Of a DNA stretch of 64,000 bases, positions 21,108 through 33,714 are shown piece after piece (the first letter of the stretch is position 1; every line of letters begins with the position of its first letter). The stretch comes from Neostapfia colusana (lineage: Eukaryota; Streptophyta; Magnoliopsida; Poales; Poaceae): positions 39,373,944 through 39,437,943 of the forward strand of contig JASWHV010000019.1 in the NCBI GenBank assembly GCA_030760725.1. The letters run 5' to 3'. The position numbers were made by a program, and so were the translations under genes. The notes beneath the pieces are model-generated. The model was not told the origin of the DNA. It worked only from the letters and a program-made list of their open reading frames with translations, and searched no databases.

Positions 21108-21661
21108 CTTTTCTGATATTTTTCCATCCAGCAACTCAACATTAAAGGCTTTACTTCATCCCAAAGTTAAGTTTGAATTTGCAGAATTCAAATGGTTTGA
21201 ATTCTGGTGTAGAATTTGAATGGGGTTTGATAATTTGAATTTGAAAAGGAGTTTGGATTCTCCACTTTGTATTGCCTCAAAAATATAGCAAACCAGCTCC
21301 AAAGTTTCCAATTTTTGGCATGGCTGCTTATTAAAAAGTGGAGAACACATTTGTGAAACCCAATTTTCAAATTGAGGGAATTGGAATTTGAAACTGTATT
21401 TGAAATTCAGATTAGAGGGCTTTTCCTTTTAATCCCAAACAAATATGAAAACTCCTCCAAATGAGAAGAAATTTGGAAGGTTAAATATTTGGACTATGAA
21501 GATCCAAGCTGTGCCTTCAGATCTCCATGTTTGGAAGTTTTTGGGAAGTCTAAACCCTCACTTTGGACTTACACCATTATAATTCAAAGTTTTCATTCCC
21601 CTCATTTTTCATAAGTGTACATGAGCTGAATTTTCTTGCTACCACTTTTGGGGATTTTACA
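21108..21661 (-). repeat. 3' LTR of element E (first 554 bp)
   Basis: Begins (minus strand) TGTAAAATCCCC directly after the polypurine tract. It is AT-rich and ORF-free. It is cut by the insertion of F. Confidence 0.82.
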
Positions 21662-21676
21662 TCCCTCCCCCCTTAA
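21662..21676 (-). promoter_or_regulatory. Polypurine tract of element E
   Basis: Minus-strand AAGGGGGGAGGGA adjoining the LTR start. A slightly imperfect AATCTCG/TGAGATT palindrome lies at 21681-21697. Confidence 0.88.
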
Positions 21677-21725
21677 AAAGAATCTCATCCCGAGATTCCA
21701 AAGGAAAAGCAAAGTGGGGAAAACT

Positions 21726-22238
21726 TTACCGGGTATATGATGATAGCAAGTCCGGATAATACGTTCGTAGATAATCCTCGCTTTCCCATGTCGCCTCATC
21801 AGCGGTATGGTTACTCCACAAGACCTTGTAGAACCATAAGGTCCGGTTTCTTGTGGCGCGAGTCTTTTCATCGATAATCCGGATTGGATACTCTGTGTAC
21901 GTGAGGTCCGGTTGAAGAACTTCTATGTATTCAGTGAGGATTTCGGCTGAGGGTTTGAGGCACTTCCGCAGCTGAGAAATGTGGAAGACATTGTGAATTC
22001 CTGCGAGCGACGCCGGTAACTCTAGGCGATAGGCCACGGGTCCGCATCTTTCAACGACGGCGAACGGACCAATGAACCGTGGCGTAAGTTTACCCTTCAC
22101 TCCGAAACGGTGAACTCCCTTCATCGGAGACACTCGGACATAAACATGGTCCCCAATGTCGAAGTGGAGAGGACGGCGTCTTTTATCCGCATAGCTTTTA
22201 TGACGAGATTAAGCAGCCTTGAGGTTGGCTTGTATCAC
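21726..22238 (-). pseudogene. pol: Integrase C-terminus and chromodomain of element E
   Basis: This is the last part of E's pol, ending at 21726. It holds the GPF module (RFIGPF, about 22070) and the chromodomain with its conserved W and EATWE motifs (about 21770-21860). The frame carries stops between 22133 and 22238. Positions 21891-22130 are the apparent donor of the fragment copied into A's 3' LTR. Confidence 0.88.
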
Positions 22239-23072
22239 TCACACTCGTTCTTCAGCTTCATTCACAAGTTCAATGCCGTAGATGACTCGCTCGCCGGACT
22301 CGCACCAGTTGAGAGGTGTGCGACATTTCCGGCCGTAGAGAGCTTCATACGGCGCCATCTTGATGCTAGCTTGATAGCCATTGTTGTAAGAATACTCCGC
22401 CAACGGCAAATGATCGTCCCAATTCTTGCCGTGGTGGATGGCACAAGCGCGTAGCATATATTCAAGCACTTGATTCACCCGTTCAGTTTGACCATCTGTA
22501 TGCGGGTAATACGCGGAGCTTCGGATCAGTTTGGTCCCCAACGATGCGTGCAGCTGTTCCCAAAACCGAGAGACAAACAGCGCACTGCGATCTGAAATGA
22601 TGGAGCGGGGAACACCGTGCAAACACAAGATCTTTGCAATGTACAGCTCCACATATTGCTTGGCCACGTACTTTTTATGTACGGGGATAAAATGAGCCGA
22701 CTTGGTTAGTCGATCGACTATCACCCAAATTGAGTCATGTTTGTGAGATGTGAGAGGTAAACCAACAATGAAGTCCATGCTGATATCCTCCCACTTCCAC
22801 GCCAGAATATTCAATGGTTGCAGCTGTCCGGCTTTACGCATATGGTCGGCTTTCACACGCCGACACGTATCACATTCAGATACGTACTTTGCGATTTCTC
22901 TTTTCATCCGTGTCCACCAAAACCTGGTTTTCAGATCTTGGTACATCTTGTTGCTGCCCGGATGAATAGAATACTTGGACAAATGAGCTTCGTCCAAGAT
23001 TTTCTTCCGAAGCTTCATGTCACGGGGTACCACTATACGGTCTTTAAACCATAGAGTGTCGTGTTCATCTCT
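22239..23072 (-). pseudogene. pol: Integrase zinc-binding and catalytic domains of element E
   Basis: An open stretch with the HHCC-type zinc region (CDTC at about 22870) and the core with MDFIVGLP, SDRS and TERVN, so the three acidic catalytic residues are present, although the second motif reads SDRS rather than SDRG. A TGA at 23075-23073 separates it from the upstream part; its TGA-for-CGA form fits deamination of a methylated CpG. Stops just after 22239 separate it from the chromodomain part. Confidence 0.87.
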
Positions 23073-23210
23073 TCAAAAGCACTTCATTTCGCCATTCTCC
23101 ATCCTTCTCCGAATGTGCAACATTCCCATGTCTTTCTTCTGTGCTTCCATAATCTCCTCTCGTATTGTAGGGATAAGAGTAAGATTATACAATGCCCCAT
23201 ATGGAACCAA

Positions 23211-24180
23211 CTACAGACTCGGCTCCTCCTCTTCAAGTGGGGTGATGGACAGATTGTTGACATGAGATTTGCGGCTTAAGGCGTCGGCGACCATGTTTGC
23301 CTTTCCGGGGTGGTAGTGAATCTCGATTTCATAGTCTTTGATCAGTTCTAACCATCTCCGTTGCCGCATATTCAACTCCTTTTGAGTGAAGATATACTTC
23401 AGACTCTTGTGGTCGGTGTAGAGGTGCACTAAGTTCCCAAGCAAATAGTGCCTCCACATTTTTAAAGCCAACACCACAGCAGCAAGCTCGAGATCATGAG
23501 TCGGATAGTGCTGCTCATGGTTACGGAGTTGACATGAGCCATAGGTGACCACTCTTCCTCCTTGCATCAATACACAGCCAAGCCCGATACCGGACGCATC
23601 ACAATATACGTCGAAGGGCTTGGTTGTATCCGGTTGAGCTAACACCGGGGATGTTGTAAGATGCTTCACTAATGCTTGGAAAGCTTCTTCACAAGCTGAG
23701 CTCCAAACATATTTGATCCCCTTCTTCAACAGTTCAGTCATCGGCTTAGCAAGCTTGGAGAAATTCGGTATGAATCTCTGGTAATATCCTGCTAACCCGA
23801 GGAAACTCCTGACTTCATGGACTGATGTGGGGGACTTCCATTTCAGCACTTGTTCGATCTTGCTTGGATCAACTGCAATGCCTTCTGCAGAAATAATGTG
23901 ACCAAGGAACGGCACTTGGCTGATCCAAAACTCGCACTTGCTGAACTTGGCATAAAGCTTATGGTCTCTTAATCGTTGAAGTACGATATGCAAGTGTTTG
24001 GCATGTTCTTCTTCAGACTTGGAGTAAACCAAGATGTCGTCTATGAACACCACCACAAACTTGTCCAACTCCGGCATGAACACTGAGTTCATGAGATACA
24101 TGAAGTGTGCCGGGGCATTGGTGAGACCAAAGGACATGACGAGGTATTCATATAACCCATATCTCGTCGAGAAGGCCGTT
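23211..24180 (-). pseudogene. pol: RT palm/thumb and RNase H of element E
   Basis: It contains the intact RT active site FIDD (about 24040), the thumb region, then RNase H with YCDAS and TDHKSL. A one-base loss near 24177-24184 separates it from the N-terminal RT part and a TAG ends it at 23211. The segment missing from A's RT is present here. Confidence 0.88.
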
Positions 24181-24196
24181 TCGGAATATCCTCCGC

Positions 24197-24554
24197 TCAG
24201 ATCTTAATTTGATGATATCCGGAGCGAAGATCCATCTTCGAAAATACACTCGCACCCACAAGTTGATCGAATAAGATATCGATGCGGGGCAGTGGATATT
24301 TATTCTTGATGGTGACGGCGTTGAGAGGCCGGTAGTCCACACACAACCTCAAGGTTTCATCCTTCTTCTTCACAAACAGTGCCGAGCATCCCCATGGCGA
24401 GGAACTCGGTCGAATGAAACCCTTCTTCATTAAATCATTGAGCTGCTCCTTCAGTTCAGCCAGCTCATTCGGAGCCATCTTGTTCGGTCTTCGTGATATC
24501 GGTGTCGTCCCCGGTACAAGTTTAATCTTGAACTCGACATTTCTTTCAGGTGGC
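24197..24554 (-). pseudogene. pol: N-terminal RT of element E, cut by insertion of C
   Basis: The RT fingers start just after the protease-RT linker and run to LRSGYHQIKI, where a TGA at 24199-24197 interrupts the frame. The first codons of the apparent open frame belong to the LTR of C and are not part of E. The upstream protease and gag are displaced beyond the far end of C. Confidence 0.88.
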
Positions 24555-27500
24555 TGTAAAGGTCCCAAAAATATGAATACAAAGAAACACTTGTTTGCAA
24601 AAGTTTGTTCATATGTATGAAATTTAGGGACTTGTTAAAACTTTTCCACATGTGATAACACACATGAGGGTTTTCTTCACACAAGTTTAAATGTTTATTT
24701 GAAAACTTGGAACCCAAGAGGGGTCTAAAACAAAGATGGGAAGTTCCCATATGTGTGGGAAAACAAAAATCAGATTTGGAACAATTTGTTCAAACAAAAA
24801 TTCAAATGAGAACAACACAATGGAATTCAAAACTGTTGTGCTGAAAATCTCATTTGCAGCAGCCAAAATAAAAATCAGATTTCATATTTGAATTCCTTGG
24901 GTACAAATTAGGGGGTGTGCAAAGTTTCATGATTTATGAAAATGATTTGCAACCCATTTTCCAAAATGGACTTTAAATGACAAAGGATTCAAACACCCAT
25001 TTGAATTTGGATGAAACTTGCCCAATTATCCAAATGCATATCAGATTTGAATTCCCAGAATTGAATTTCATCAATATTCAAACTGGGGAGATATTTAGAA
25101 GGAGATAAGGAAGGACTGACATGTGGGAGCCACATGTCATTGGGAGCACTGAAATTTGCAAAAGATCTTCAGTCCACAGTCTCCCTTTGCCTTCCTCCCA
25201 CGCGAAGCAACAGCAGACCGATCCTTCCCCGAGCGACACCGAGTACCAGCTGCAGCCACCTCCTGCTGGCTCCCCTTCGTGCTGGAGAGCTGCTGGACGT
25301 TGGCAGCTACCGCCACACTCCCTCTCTCACCTTTTTACCGAAGCCACGGGCTGTTCCTTCTCTCCCCACGCGTGAGACGAACAGAGGCCGCCGCTGAGCT
25401 CTAAACCGATTGCCCACCGCCTAGCTCGCGTGCGAGCCCCGGCTGATCGGCCAAACAACACCACCATCGTCCCCACGACTCCCTTGAGCCATCACTGAGC
25501 GGATTCACGCTCTCTGCACCGAGAACGGCGAGTTTCCGCGGCGGCCGCCACACAACGGCGACAACGTGCTCCCGTGGACAGCCTCCTCCAGAGCTTGTCA
25601 CGATCAAGCAGGGCCACCCTGGGACGCGCAGGAGCTCCCTGCAGCATCCACCCAAAGCACAAAGCCTGTCTCTGCCTCTCGACGGTGAATTTCGGAAATC
25701 CTCTCCGGCCGGTTCAAACCGAGGTGCGGGTAAGGATCGGTTAAATTATCGTGCTAGGATGGTTTAGAGAACTGCAAATTCCACTCACATGAAGTAGATT
25801 TGCTTAGCAACAACTTTCCTTTTTGGTACCTAGCTTGAAACCCGCTCTGCACGACGTAATTTCGATCTTTCCAACGGCGGCTTCGGTAGAACACGTCGGG
25901 CATCCGATGAACCCTAGGTTGGAGCCACTCCCGAGCCCATGTGCGGCCATGCCTAGCTATGCCAACCTCCACTGGTGCTGTAGAGCCTTTCCAGGAAGCT
26001 TTTGACGGGCTAGAGCGTCGGGGCGACGTCGCCGGACTTCATCCGAGCCGGTGTGCCATCGCGGGCTAGTTTGGGGGACCTGCCAGCTCGAGGAAACCCC
26101 ACCAGCATGTTCCTCACGTTGAATTAGGGGCTGGTGGTGAGTTTCAGTGTCGGGTGTGGCCGGACGACCGATCCCGGAGCTACTCCGGCGAGCCCTGCGG
26201 CGGGGTCGCGCGGGAGCGGGAGGTTGAAGACGACCTCGCCGGTCCTGCCAGTCAGCGACTCGGGGAAAGGGGGCTGGATACTCTGTGGCGCGGGATTGAT
26301 TGTAACAGCGAGGTAAATAACCCTGTGACCCCGTGTGGCACGCTCCCGGCAGCAGACACGTGTCCCTTGGTCCCACCGTCAGTTTAAACTTTTTTCCGAT
26401 TTTATTCAAATTCCAGATTTTCCCCCAAACTTTAGAACAGCATAACTTTTGCTAGGAACCTCCAAATTTAGTGATTCAAATTGGGTTGGATTCAGATTGT
26501 TAAACTCTATCCAAATATGCAACCCAATTTGTATGGAAGTCTTTATTTAGTTCTGGAAAATTCTTTAAAGATTTTCAGCAAAAGAATTTTAGAGGGAGTT
26601 TGGTTTATCCAAAAATCCTCAAATTTTGCCAGAATATTCTTTAGGGTGTTATTAGACTACTGTAAAAGATTCAGCTCATTTTGAGTTGAATTGATCAGGG
26701 TAATTCAGATTGTAAGTTCCTGTATTCAAATGAATACAGAAACATTTTCAGAGAAATTTCCAAAACTTGTAAATTCCGTTTTGGGCAATTCTTAGCTCCA
26801 AAAATCCTAGGAAAATTCATGTAGACTCTATGAACTATAATTGAAATTTTAGTTCACTGAGTTTGACATGAACCTGGGTATTAACTCAGAATTAATTCAT
26901 CTTTGATTAAACACTTAGAGAATTGTTCTGAATAAACCACTCACTGAAAAGTGCTAAATTTTGGTCCAGAGGACTTTCTTGTGACAAGGAACTCACATGA
27001 AAATTCTCAGCTCCATTAGAGCTATGGATCACCACTATCATGTGTGATCTCTTAAGGTGATCAACACTTAAGTGGGAAAAGCACTCAACATTTGATCATA
27101 GTGTTTAAACCCAACCCAAACCACTAACACCAGTGTCATTTTAAAATTCTTGAACGGAGTTCCAGTTTTAAAACTATCATTAGATCTTATTAGTAAAAGC
27201 TTTTCAATTAAATACATATGCATGACCAAATCGTGTAGCATATATGTGAAGAAGGGGAGAAGGACTTGAAGTGAAGATCAAGGAGGGAGGAAAACACGTG
27301 ATCAAGCTCCAAGTGATCGTCACTAACTGATTGTAACCTTAGTCACCTGCAAAACAGGCAAGCCCCGGTTTGCATTTGAGCAGTTTTACAAGCATTTCAA
27401 TTTGTAGAGATCATAGCTTTGCATCGTTGATTGCACTAAGTCTAGATGATATTGAAAACCCCACTTGCATGACCAGAAATACCTAAGAGAGAAAAGGTAG

Positions 27501-27563
27501 AATAGCACCTCCTCGAGTGGATTTGGCTACGCTAAATGTTAGTAGGAAAGGTATGGTAGAAGT

Positions 27564-27584
27564 CGAGTAGTTGGAAGCTACTCG
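27564..27584 (+). other. CGAGTAG/CTACTCG hairpin, LTR C
   Basis: Same arms as the other families, with a 7-nt loop differing in its last base. Confidence 0.55.
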
Positions 27585-27663
27585 CGAGTTTAGGGCTGGT
27601 TTACTCGGAACGGGTCCGAATTAGAAAAGATGAGGAAAGTTCACACATAAGAAATGGAGACCG

Positions 27664-27716
27664 GGCAGGGAGGTTTAGATGCAGATGGTTGCAGGCCGTG
27701 CGTGCATAGCCCTGCC
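27664..27716 (+). other. Two-tier stem-loop, LTR C
   Basis: Outer arms GGCAGGG (27664-27670) and CCCTGCC (27710-27716) pair perfectly. Inner arms ATGCA (27679-27683) and TGCAT (27703-27707) also pair perfectly, with bases differing from A and B on both sides. Confidence 0.68.
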
Positions 27717-28746
27717 TGTGTCGGTTAAGGCCCGTCCGTGCTTGGACCTGTTGGACAAGTTTGAGTTGTGTACCGGGCGCATATTGGCTATATGGGACCC
27801 AGGAAACCGATGTACCTTGGGAGATCCATAGTGGAACTTTTCCAACTGCCTTAGGCTTTCGGCGTCAGGGTAGCAGGAGGTAACTCGCTTAAGAACATAC
27901 CACTGCGGGTATGTACCTTGAGGGAGCTTGCGTACTTGGGGCAGTTGGACTGCGTCCAATGTGGAAGATCTTGGGAAAGGTGGCCGCGTACAACGTCAGT
28001 CGAAGTTGCTGCCGGCAACTCGGAGTACGGGTGTACGTGTCGTGTAGTCCGGGCGTGTACTGATTCGAATCACCGTCGCTCGCGGTTATATGAGCATACT
28101 TGCCCACTGCGTCTTGATGTAGTAAGAACTGAAATTGGTTATCTTTTGAACTTGATAAGACTGTGATGAAATTTGTATTTCAACCATGATTGATTTAGAG
28201 ATAGGCTCATTAAACTTTACTTTCACTTTGTGCAAGGAGCATCGCAACAAAACGTTTCTTGTTTGATTGTGGAGTTGCCATGCTTTTTGGCTCAAGGTCC
28301 GCACAATGAGCCTTACAAATCTGAAAGTTAAGGACCAACTTTAGGTGAGTCCTTTATGCAAATCTAGCCGAACCAATTGCAACCGTCGTTCATGTAGAGT
28401 TTCTTGTTTAGGAGAGACGGGTCAGACTTGCTGAGCCTATGTGCTCACGCTTGCTATATAAGTGGTTTTGTAGGTTAACATCGACGCTAGGAAGAAGGTT
28501 GTCCGGTGAGACTCGGAGACTTCCGAGTCGTTTAACACAGGGAGAACCCAGCCGCTTCTGTTGTCTTCGTGTTGCTAGCGAGAGGAGTCCGCGGGCTGGA
28601 CTTCATCTCGAGTGCTCTTAGTTATTCGACGTGAGTTGATATAAACTTCCGCTGTAGTTATTTGATGTAAAGTATTTACAAAGAAAAACTTGTAATCTTC
28701 CGCTATTGTTTTATGTAATACATTGTTCCTCATATGTGTGCTGTTG

Positions 28747-28767
28747 GGTGCCGCACAACACGGCACC
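28747..28767 (+). other. 7-bp stem, 7-nt loop hairpin, LTR C
   Basis: Arms GGTGCCG and CGGCACC; both strands differ from A and B in a compensatory way. Confidence 0.68.
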
Positions 28768-28823
28768 ACCCAATTCGATTCCCGGGCGAGTGGCCTGTCT
28801 CAGTTGACGGGACCGCGTCAGCG

Positions 28824-28835
28824 TGGTATCGGAGC
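28824..28835 (+). promoter_or_regulatory. Primer binding site of element C (one mismatch)
   Basis: TGGTATCGGAGC three bases after the LTR end; A to G at the eighth base compared with the tRNA-Met match in A, B and F. Confidence 0.88.
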
Positions 28836-30270
28836 CGCATTGGTAATAGCACATGAATAAGGAAGGTATTACGACAAAAATTTAGGTTACGGTGAGGATA
28901 CGGTACTAGGCCCACATAAGGATTACTATTAGCTTAATATGAAGGTGGCAACCTAACTTATTTGTTATGTCAGAAAATCATGCATCTCAGGACGCTTTAT
29001 GTCTTGGGGGGTGCACATAAGCGCTGTCCACCAGTGCGCACAAGCTGAAGGGTGGAGCCCCACGGGTGGCAGGTAACCCGACCCGCTTTAGTATCCTCTA
29101 CGACTCCTCATGTCGTTTGGGGTACTCGAGCAACGTCTGTCCCGGGCGTGCGTGGTGCAATTTGGGAAACCCCGTCACGTGGTTAGTAACGTGAAAACGT
29201 AGCTCAAGGCGTGTTTTGCTTGAGAACACCTGTGCGAGTGATGACGGACGGGTGTAAGAATTGTATGGATACCGGGTTCGGTGTGCAGCCGGACCTGACG
29301 ATTGAGTGTGACTTATACAGGATTAACCACGAAACCGTAGTACGAATAGTACACGTTTACGAGTGACCATTTTAGTGCCACCTAAGATATGAATATGCCA
29401 GTATAATCCGGTTAGGATTTTCTTTTGGTGAGGCTACGTAGTACCGACATGCTTCTTACGGCGCATCGACGCCGTACTAAACTTAATAACCCCTTTCCTT
29501 TGAAGAAATGACTCATGAACTAACTTTCGATTAAAAATGGAAGTTTGAAACAAATATTAGTTACTGAACTCTTATTTTGAGCTAAGATTCAAATGAGAGG
29601 AAGACTAGGCTTCAAAGATTTCAAAAAACAGAGTGCTCTGTTTTCGGCAGAAATTTTTGCTGGACTTCAACAGAGCATAACTCTGAGTAGCTTGACCCAA
29701 TTAAGGTGTATAATACAGTTATGGAAATATTTTCATGTGATCTACAACTTATTTGTAGAGCTCCAGAGCAAAATCACACGATAAATGGGTAGAAAGTTCA
29801 GAGGAAGGTAAACTGTCCAGAATCAGGACAGCAGCAAAACCTCTCTGGACCTTTCTGTTTTTAAGCCATAACTTTCTGTATAAAAACCCTTAAGAAGCCT
29901 CTGATACACCATTGGAAAGGTTATTAAATGGGCAACTTTGTTGTAGTTCAAAGTTTGTTCATGTTCTTATTGTATTTACATATACAACAGTGAAAAAATC
30001 AGCCACGTACAAAGGAGGTGCTGGCAAATTTTATCCAGGGATTCTGTCAAATTTGGAAAAATCATAACTTTTAATCCGGAGATGATCTGGAAGCATATGA
30101 GTACTTGTTGGAAAGATACTGAAGTTAACTTTAACTTTGGTATTCAACTTGAGTTATGAAAATGCAATTAACTAGATCAGAATCTGGAGAATGTGCATAA
30201 AGGTCCGCTCTGTACAGATAGACTGAATAGTCATGTCTACTAAGGAGTTGTGTAAACATGGATCTTGTTA
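28836..30270 (+). other. Leader of element C (noncoding)
   Basis: No supported ORF. It is homologous to the leaders of A, B and F. At the site where A, B and F have CTGCAG/GT it reads ACAG/GATTAA (29317-29326), so the putative splice donor is missing. D's insertion interrupts it. Confidence 0.75.
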
Positions 30271-30275
30271 CTGCT
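30271..30275 (+). other. Target-site duplication of element D, left copy
   Basis: CTGCT immediately before D's left LTR, identical to 42993-42997. Confidence 0.93.
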
Positions 30276-33200
30276 TGTCACACCCGGTTTCTCCGAAGAT
30301 TAACCGAGTGAATATCACATGTATGCCAGGATCATTATCTCATACATGTGACGACAAATAGTGAAGCATCATTTATTACAAGCCAAGTGTTCGAATATAA
30401 ATACGTCTTACATAGCATACGTCTCGATGGTCGATAAAATGTTCATAACATGTAAATAAAGCAGCAGCGGAATATAAGTCTTGTGGGATCCGTCACAGGC
30501 ATTGCCCGGGGGACTCCGTGAACCTAGAATCCTTCCTCGGGGCAAAGTCTTGGTCATTAAACACCACATCATTCTATTGACCTGAGCAGCAATATAAACC
30601 AACAGAAAAGCAAGTTTGAGTACCGTGGGTACTCAGCAAGTGTGGGAAAGTTATGTCATGCATGGCTAGAGCAAGGAGAGGTTGAACTCAGGGTTAAAGC
30701 ACTACGCAATTATTACCTATCACCTTAGCTAATTAAGCACCTACATTACTACACAGGTGAAATGGTCCCAATCTCCCAACCCATCATCAAAATCAAGTAA
30801 ACATAGCCTCATCTCAAATGTTAAGCTTCCCGCTCAACATCCTCAACTTCCAAATCCATCATCCTATAATCATGAATAAGTCCAAGCCGCTCGTGACCGT
30901 GAGCATGGCTGTCATGACGGTTTTGACTCTGCAGAGTTTGCACCACTGTACCCACATGTAGTGATTTCATCCCCCGTTGCCGGGTGGACTAAAAGAACCT
31001 CCATTATGCCAGTGGCCGCGAACCACGTTCACACTTCCCAGGTGTGTAGCCAGGAGATCACTACGAAGCCTTTACAAAGGGATTCCCGATGAGCGTGGGC
31101 TCACTAAGGTGTCACCCCTAACAGCATACAAGAGGCTCCAACCCCGCTGCAGTGGCCCCCTCTTGAGCCTTGCGGTTCATATGGTAGTCCAGCTGACACC
31201 TATTCCACGCACCATCCAAAACACCCATACTACGATACACCTAATTACTTGGCCAAGCTGCCCCATCTCAGCTTGTGGTTGGCATGGTAAAGCCAGGTTA
31301 CATGCTCCATGAACCGGTCCTTAGGATCCAGACAAGTACTAAACACAAACCCGAGTCTCGTGCACCCAGCACCAACCAAATCATCCAACTTGCCTCGATA
31401 CCTACCTCTACATAACTCATAATGTCTCATTCAAGAGTAAGGTAAACAAGTTGATGATCTCATATCCCACTTATCCCATTCTAAGATTGGCTAAGCATAA
31501 GTAATATGAATGAATGACATAATAAAACAAATCCCAACCCAAGCTACAAGGAAACAAGATAATGCAATTCTAGGGAAACTTCCTAGCATGGGTTTCATAT
31601 TTCAATTGACAATGCAAATAATTCTATCTACACATCCTAGCATAGGATCGAAGTGGTCAAGGACACTTGCCTTCTTCCTGCTGCTCTGGGAATGGAAAGT
31701 CTTGGTCTTGGAAGGGGAGAACTTGCTCTGGGGCAGGTTCTACTCATGCCATACACATAGCAAAAGAAAACAACAATCCATAAGCCATATTTCACACTTC
31801 CACTCATTCAAACCACACATACATACATATGGGAGTCCTTCACATTTCTAAGTGTTGTGGTTACCCTAGATGTGTTGATTTTTTTTGGCCTACATGCACT
31901 TTTAAACATATATATATTATTTCTAATCTTTTGTATTCAGATTTCTATTTGTACACTATATATGAATTTCCAATTTGAACAAATTCTTTATATTTAATTA
32001 TTACACTTCTTAGCCACAAAGTTTGTGTAAAAGGTATTTCCCTACTCCAAATAAGTTTTCAGATCTTCTACAAAATCCTAAGTTGAAGTTTTCGAGTTTG
32101 GAGACCTCATTTATCATTTTCTAATTATGCATACCTATTTTCCAATATTTTTAGATTTATTTTCTATGCCTAAAAGTGAACTTTACTATTAAAATAGTAA
32201 GACATATCATCTAAACAGAATAGGTTCTGATCTAAAATGTTCAATAATATATTTTTGAACTTCCTCTCTGATGTGAAAAAATTTAAATTTATTTTACTAG
32301 TTTTTAGAATTATTTCCTAGACTAAAATGTGTCTCTAGAGAAAATAAAAATGAGCAACACTTAGGTAAATTTCATTTCAGCCTAAAAATCTATTTTTAAC
32401 TCATTCTAAAGTTTTCCAAGTGCTAGAGAGTTTAAACTTGAATTTGCACATGTGTTTGCCTTACCTTTTAAATTTAAATCCTAGTCACATATTCAAATTT
32501 CTGAATTTAATATCCTATAGGGTCAAAAAGGTAAATCCAACCTACTGCGGGGTTTAATTTACTATTTCCTAAATTTCCAGGGGTCTGACTACACATAACA
32601 GAGGGGTTTTCCTAATTTTTATTAAGTCCAGGGGTTAAAACTGATTTTTAAATGAATTTACATGAATTTCTGAAGGTCCAGGGGCTAGATCAGAAGTTTC
32701 CGGGGCTAGCTCGTGTTTTCCGAGATCCCCAGGGGGTAGCGCGTAACAATCCCAGCCTTTATAATGCGGGGCCGACGTGGACCGTCCGATTTAAAACAGG
32801 CGGCTGAGATTATAACGCGAAGCGGTACGGGTTAGATCTGATAGGAACCGCACGATTTAAAATGGACGGGCCTCAGGGGGCCACGTCGCCCTGGCCGTGT
32901 GCGGGCAGCGCTGCCCGGCGGCGCGCGGCGGCGGGGGGCGGCGATCTCGCCGGAGATCTTCGGGTTTTCATCTATACTACCTAAAACTTGGATTTCTTGG
33001 CATAGAACGGTAGAGGGGTGGTCGGGGATCTCACCTCGGGGTTTTTCTTGAGCTCGGAGGCCCTGGAAGGTGGTCGGCGGCGAGGTCCGAGATGAAAACG
33101 CGGCGGTGCTCGCCGGAGCTGCGTCTAGAGCGCAAAACACCGGGTTTTCTTCACCTGCGTGACTCCCCGGAGGTGGTGGAACATGATCAGCGCGTTAGAT

Positions 33201-33714
33201 CAGGAAGTCCGAGCAAGGATCGAAGGAAAACGGTGATAGAAGCTTCAGTTCTCACCGGAGAGAAAGGTGGAGCGGCGCTGGGGAATTCGGCGAGTTTCCT
33301 TGCGTGAATTGCACGAGGAGAGGCGGCGGAGGATCGGTTTGGATAAGTAGCAGCATCCGGGGCCGAAGATCGGGCTGAGGGCGCGGGTTTCCGGAGGTCG
33401 GTTTTGATTCGGGTGCGATAGAGGGCCGGGATCGGTTGGGGCGCGCGGGAGGAGAGGGATGACACGCGGGCCCCGCGTGTCAGTGAGAGGTTGAGAGAGA
33501 GGGCGCGGGTTTGGGCTGGCGCGGGGGGTCTTGGGCCGGCTGGTGGGTTTCGGCCCACTAGCCAGTTTCGGTTTTCTTTTTCTTTTTCCTTTTCCTTTTC
33601 TTTTTCTGTTTTTTTATTTGAATTTGAATTCTAGTTTGAATTTGAATTTCTGCACCACATGCAATACATCCAAAATTTTTTAAATCCCCCCTTTAGCGGT
33701 TTTGGGGTGTTACA
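30276..33714 (-). repeat. 3' LTR of element D
   Basis: Pairs with 39546-42992 with about 2-3% difference by eye. It has an AT-rich half (31850-32700) and a GC-rich end (32750-33550) ending with a pyrimidine-rich tract (33575-33610). Short open frames (30977-31312, 33092-33307) occur in both copies simply because the LTRs are duplicates; none is supported as a gene. Confidence 0.95.

Larger units (their letters stand above)
21108..24554 (-). mobile_element. Element E: 3' LTR fragment and pol remnant, host of F and C
   Basis: On the minus strand pol (from 24554 down to 21726) is followed by the PPT palindrome, a polypurine tract and the first 554 bp of a 3' LTR beginning TGTAAAATCCCC. F interrupts the LTR at 21107/21108. 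C interrupts pol at 24554/24555, near the protease-RT junction. The remaining gag, leader, 5' LTR and rest of the 3' LTR should lie outside the window. E is therefore the oldest layer seen. Confidence 0.87.
24555..28820 (+). repeat. 5' LTR of element C
   Basis: A 4.27 kb LTR beginning TGTAAAGG and ending GCGTCA. Its first 1661 bp match 62340-64000. It has the GC-rich block (25150-26300) and hairpins at 27564-27584, 27664-27716 and 28747-28767. The AATAAA of A and B is replaced by AATACA at the corresponding place. Open frames at 25121-26409 are composition-driven and not called. Confidence 0.92.

Noticed and set aside
33570..33612. Pyrimidine-rich tract in LTR D as a polypurine tract on the other strand
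   Set aside because: It lies inside both LTRs; the true tract adjoins the LTR at 33715-33728.
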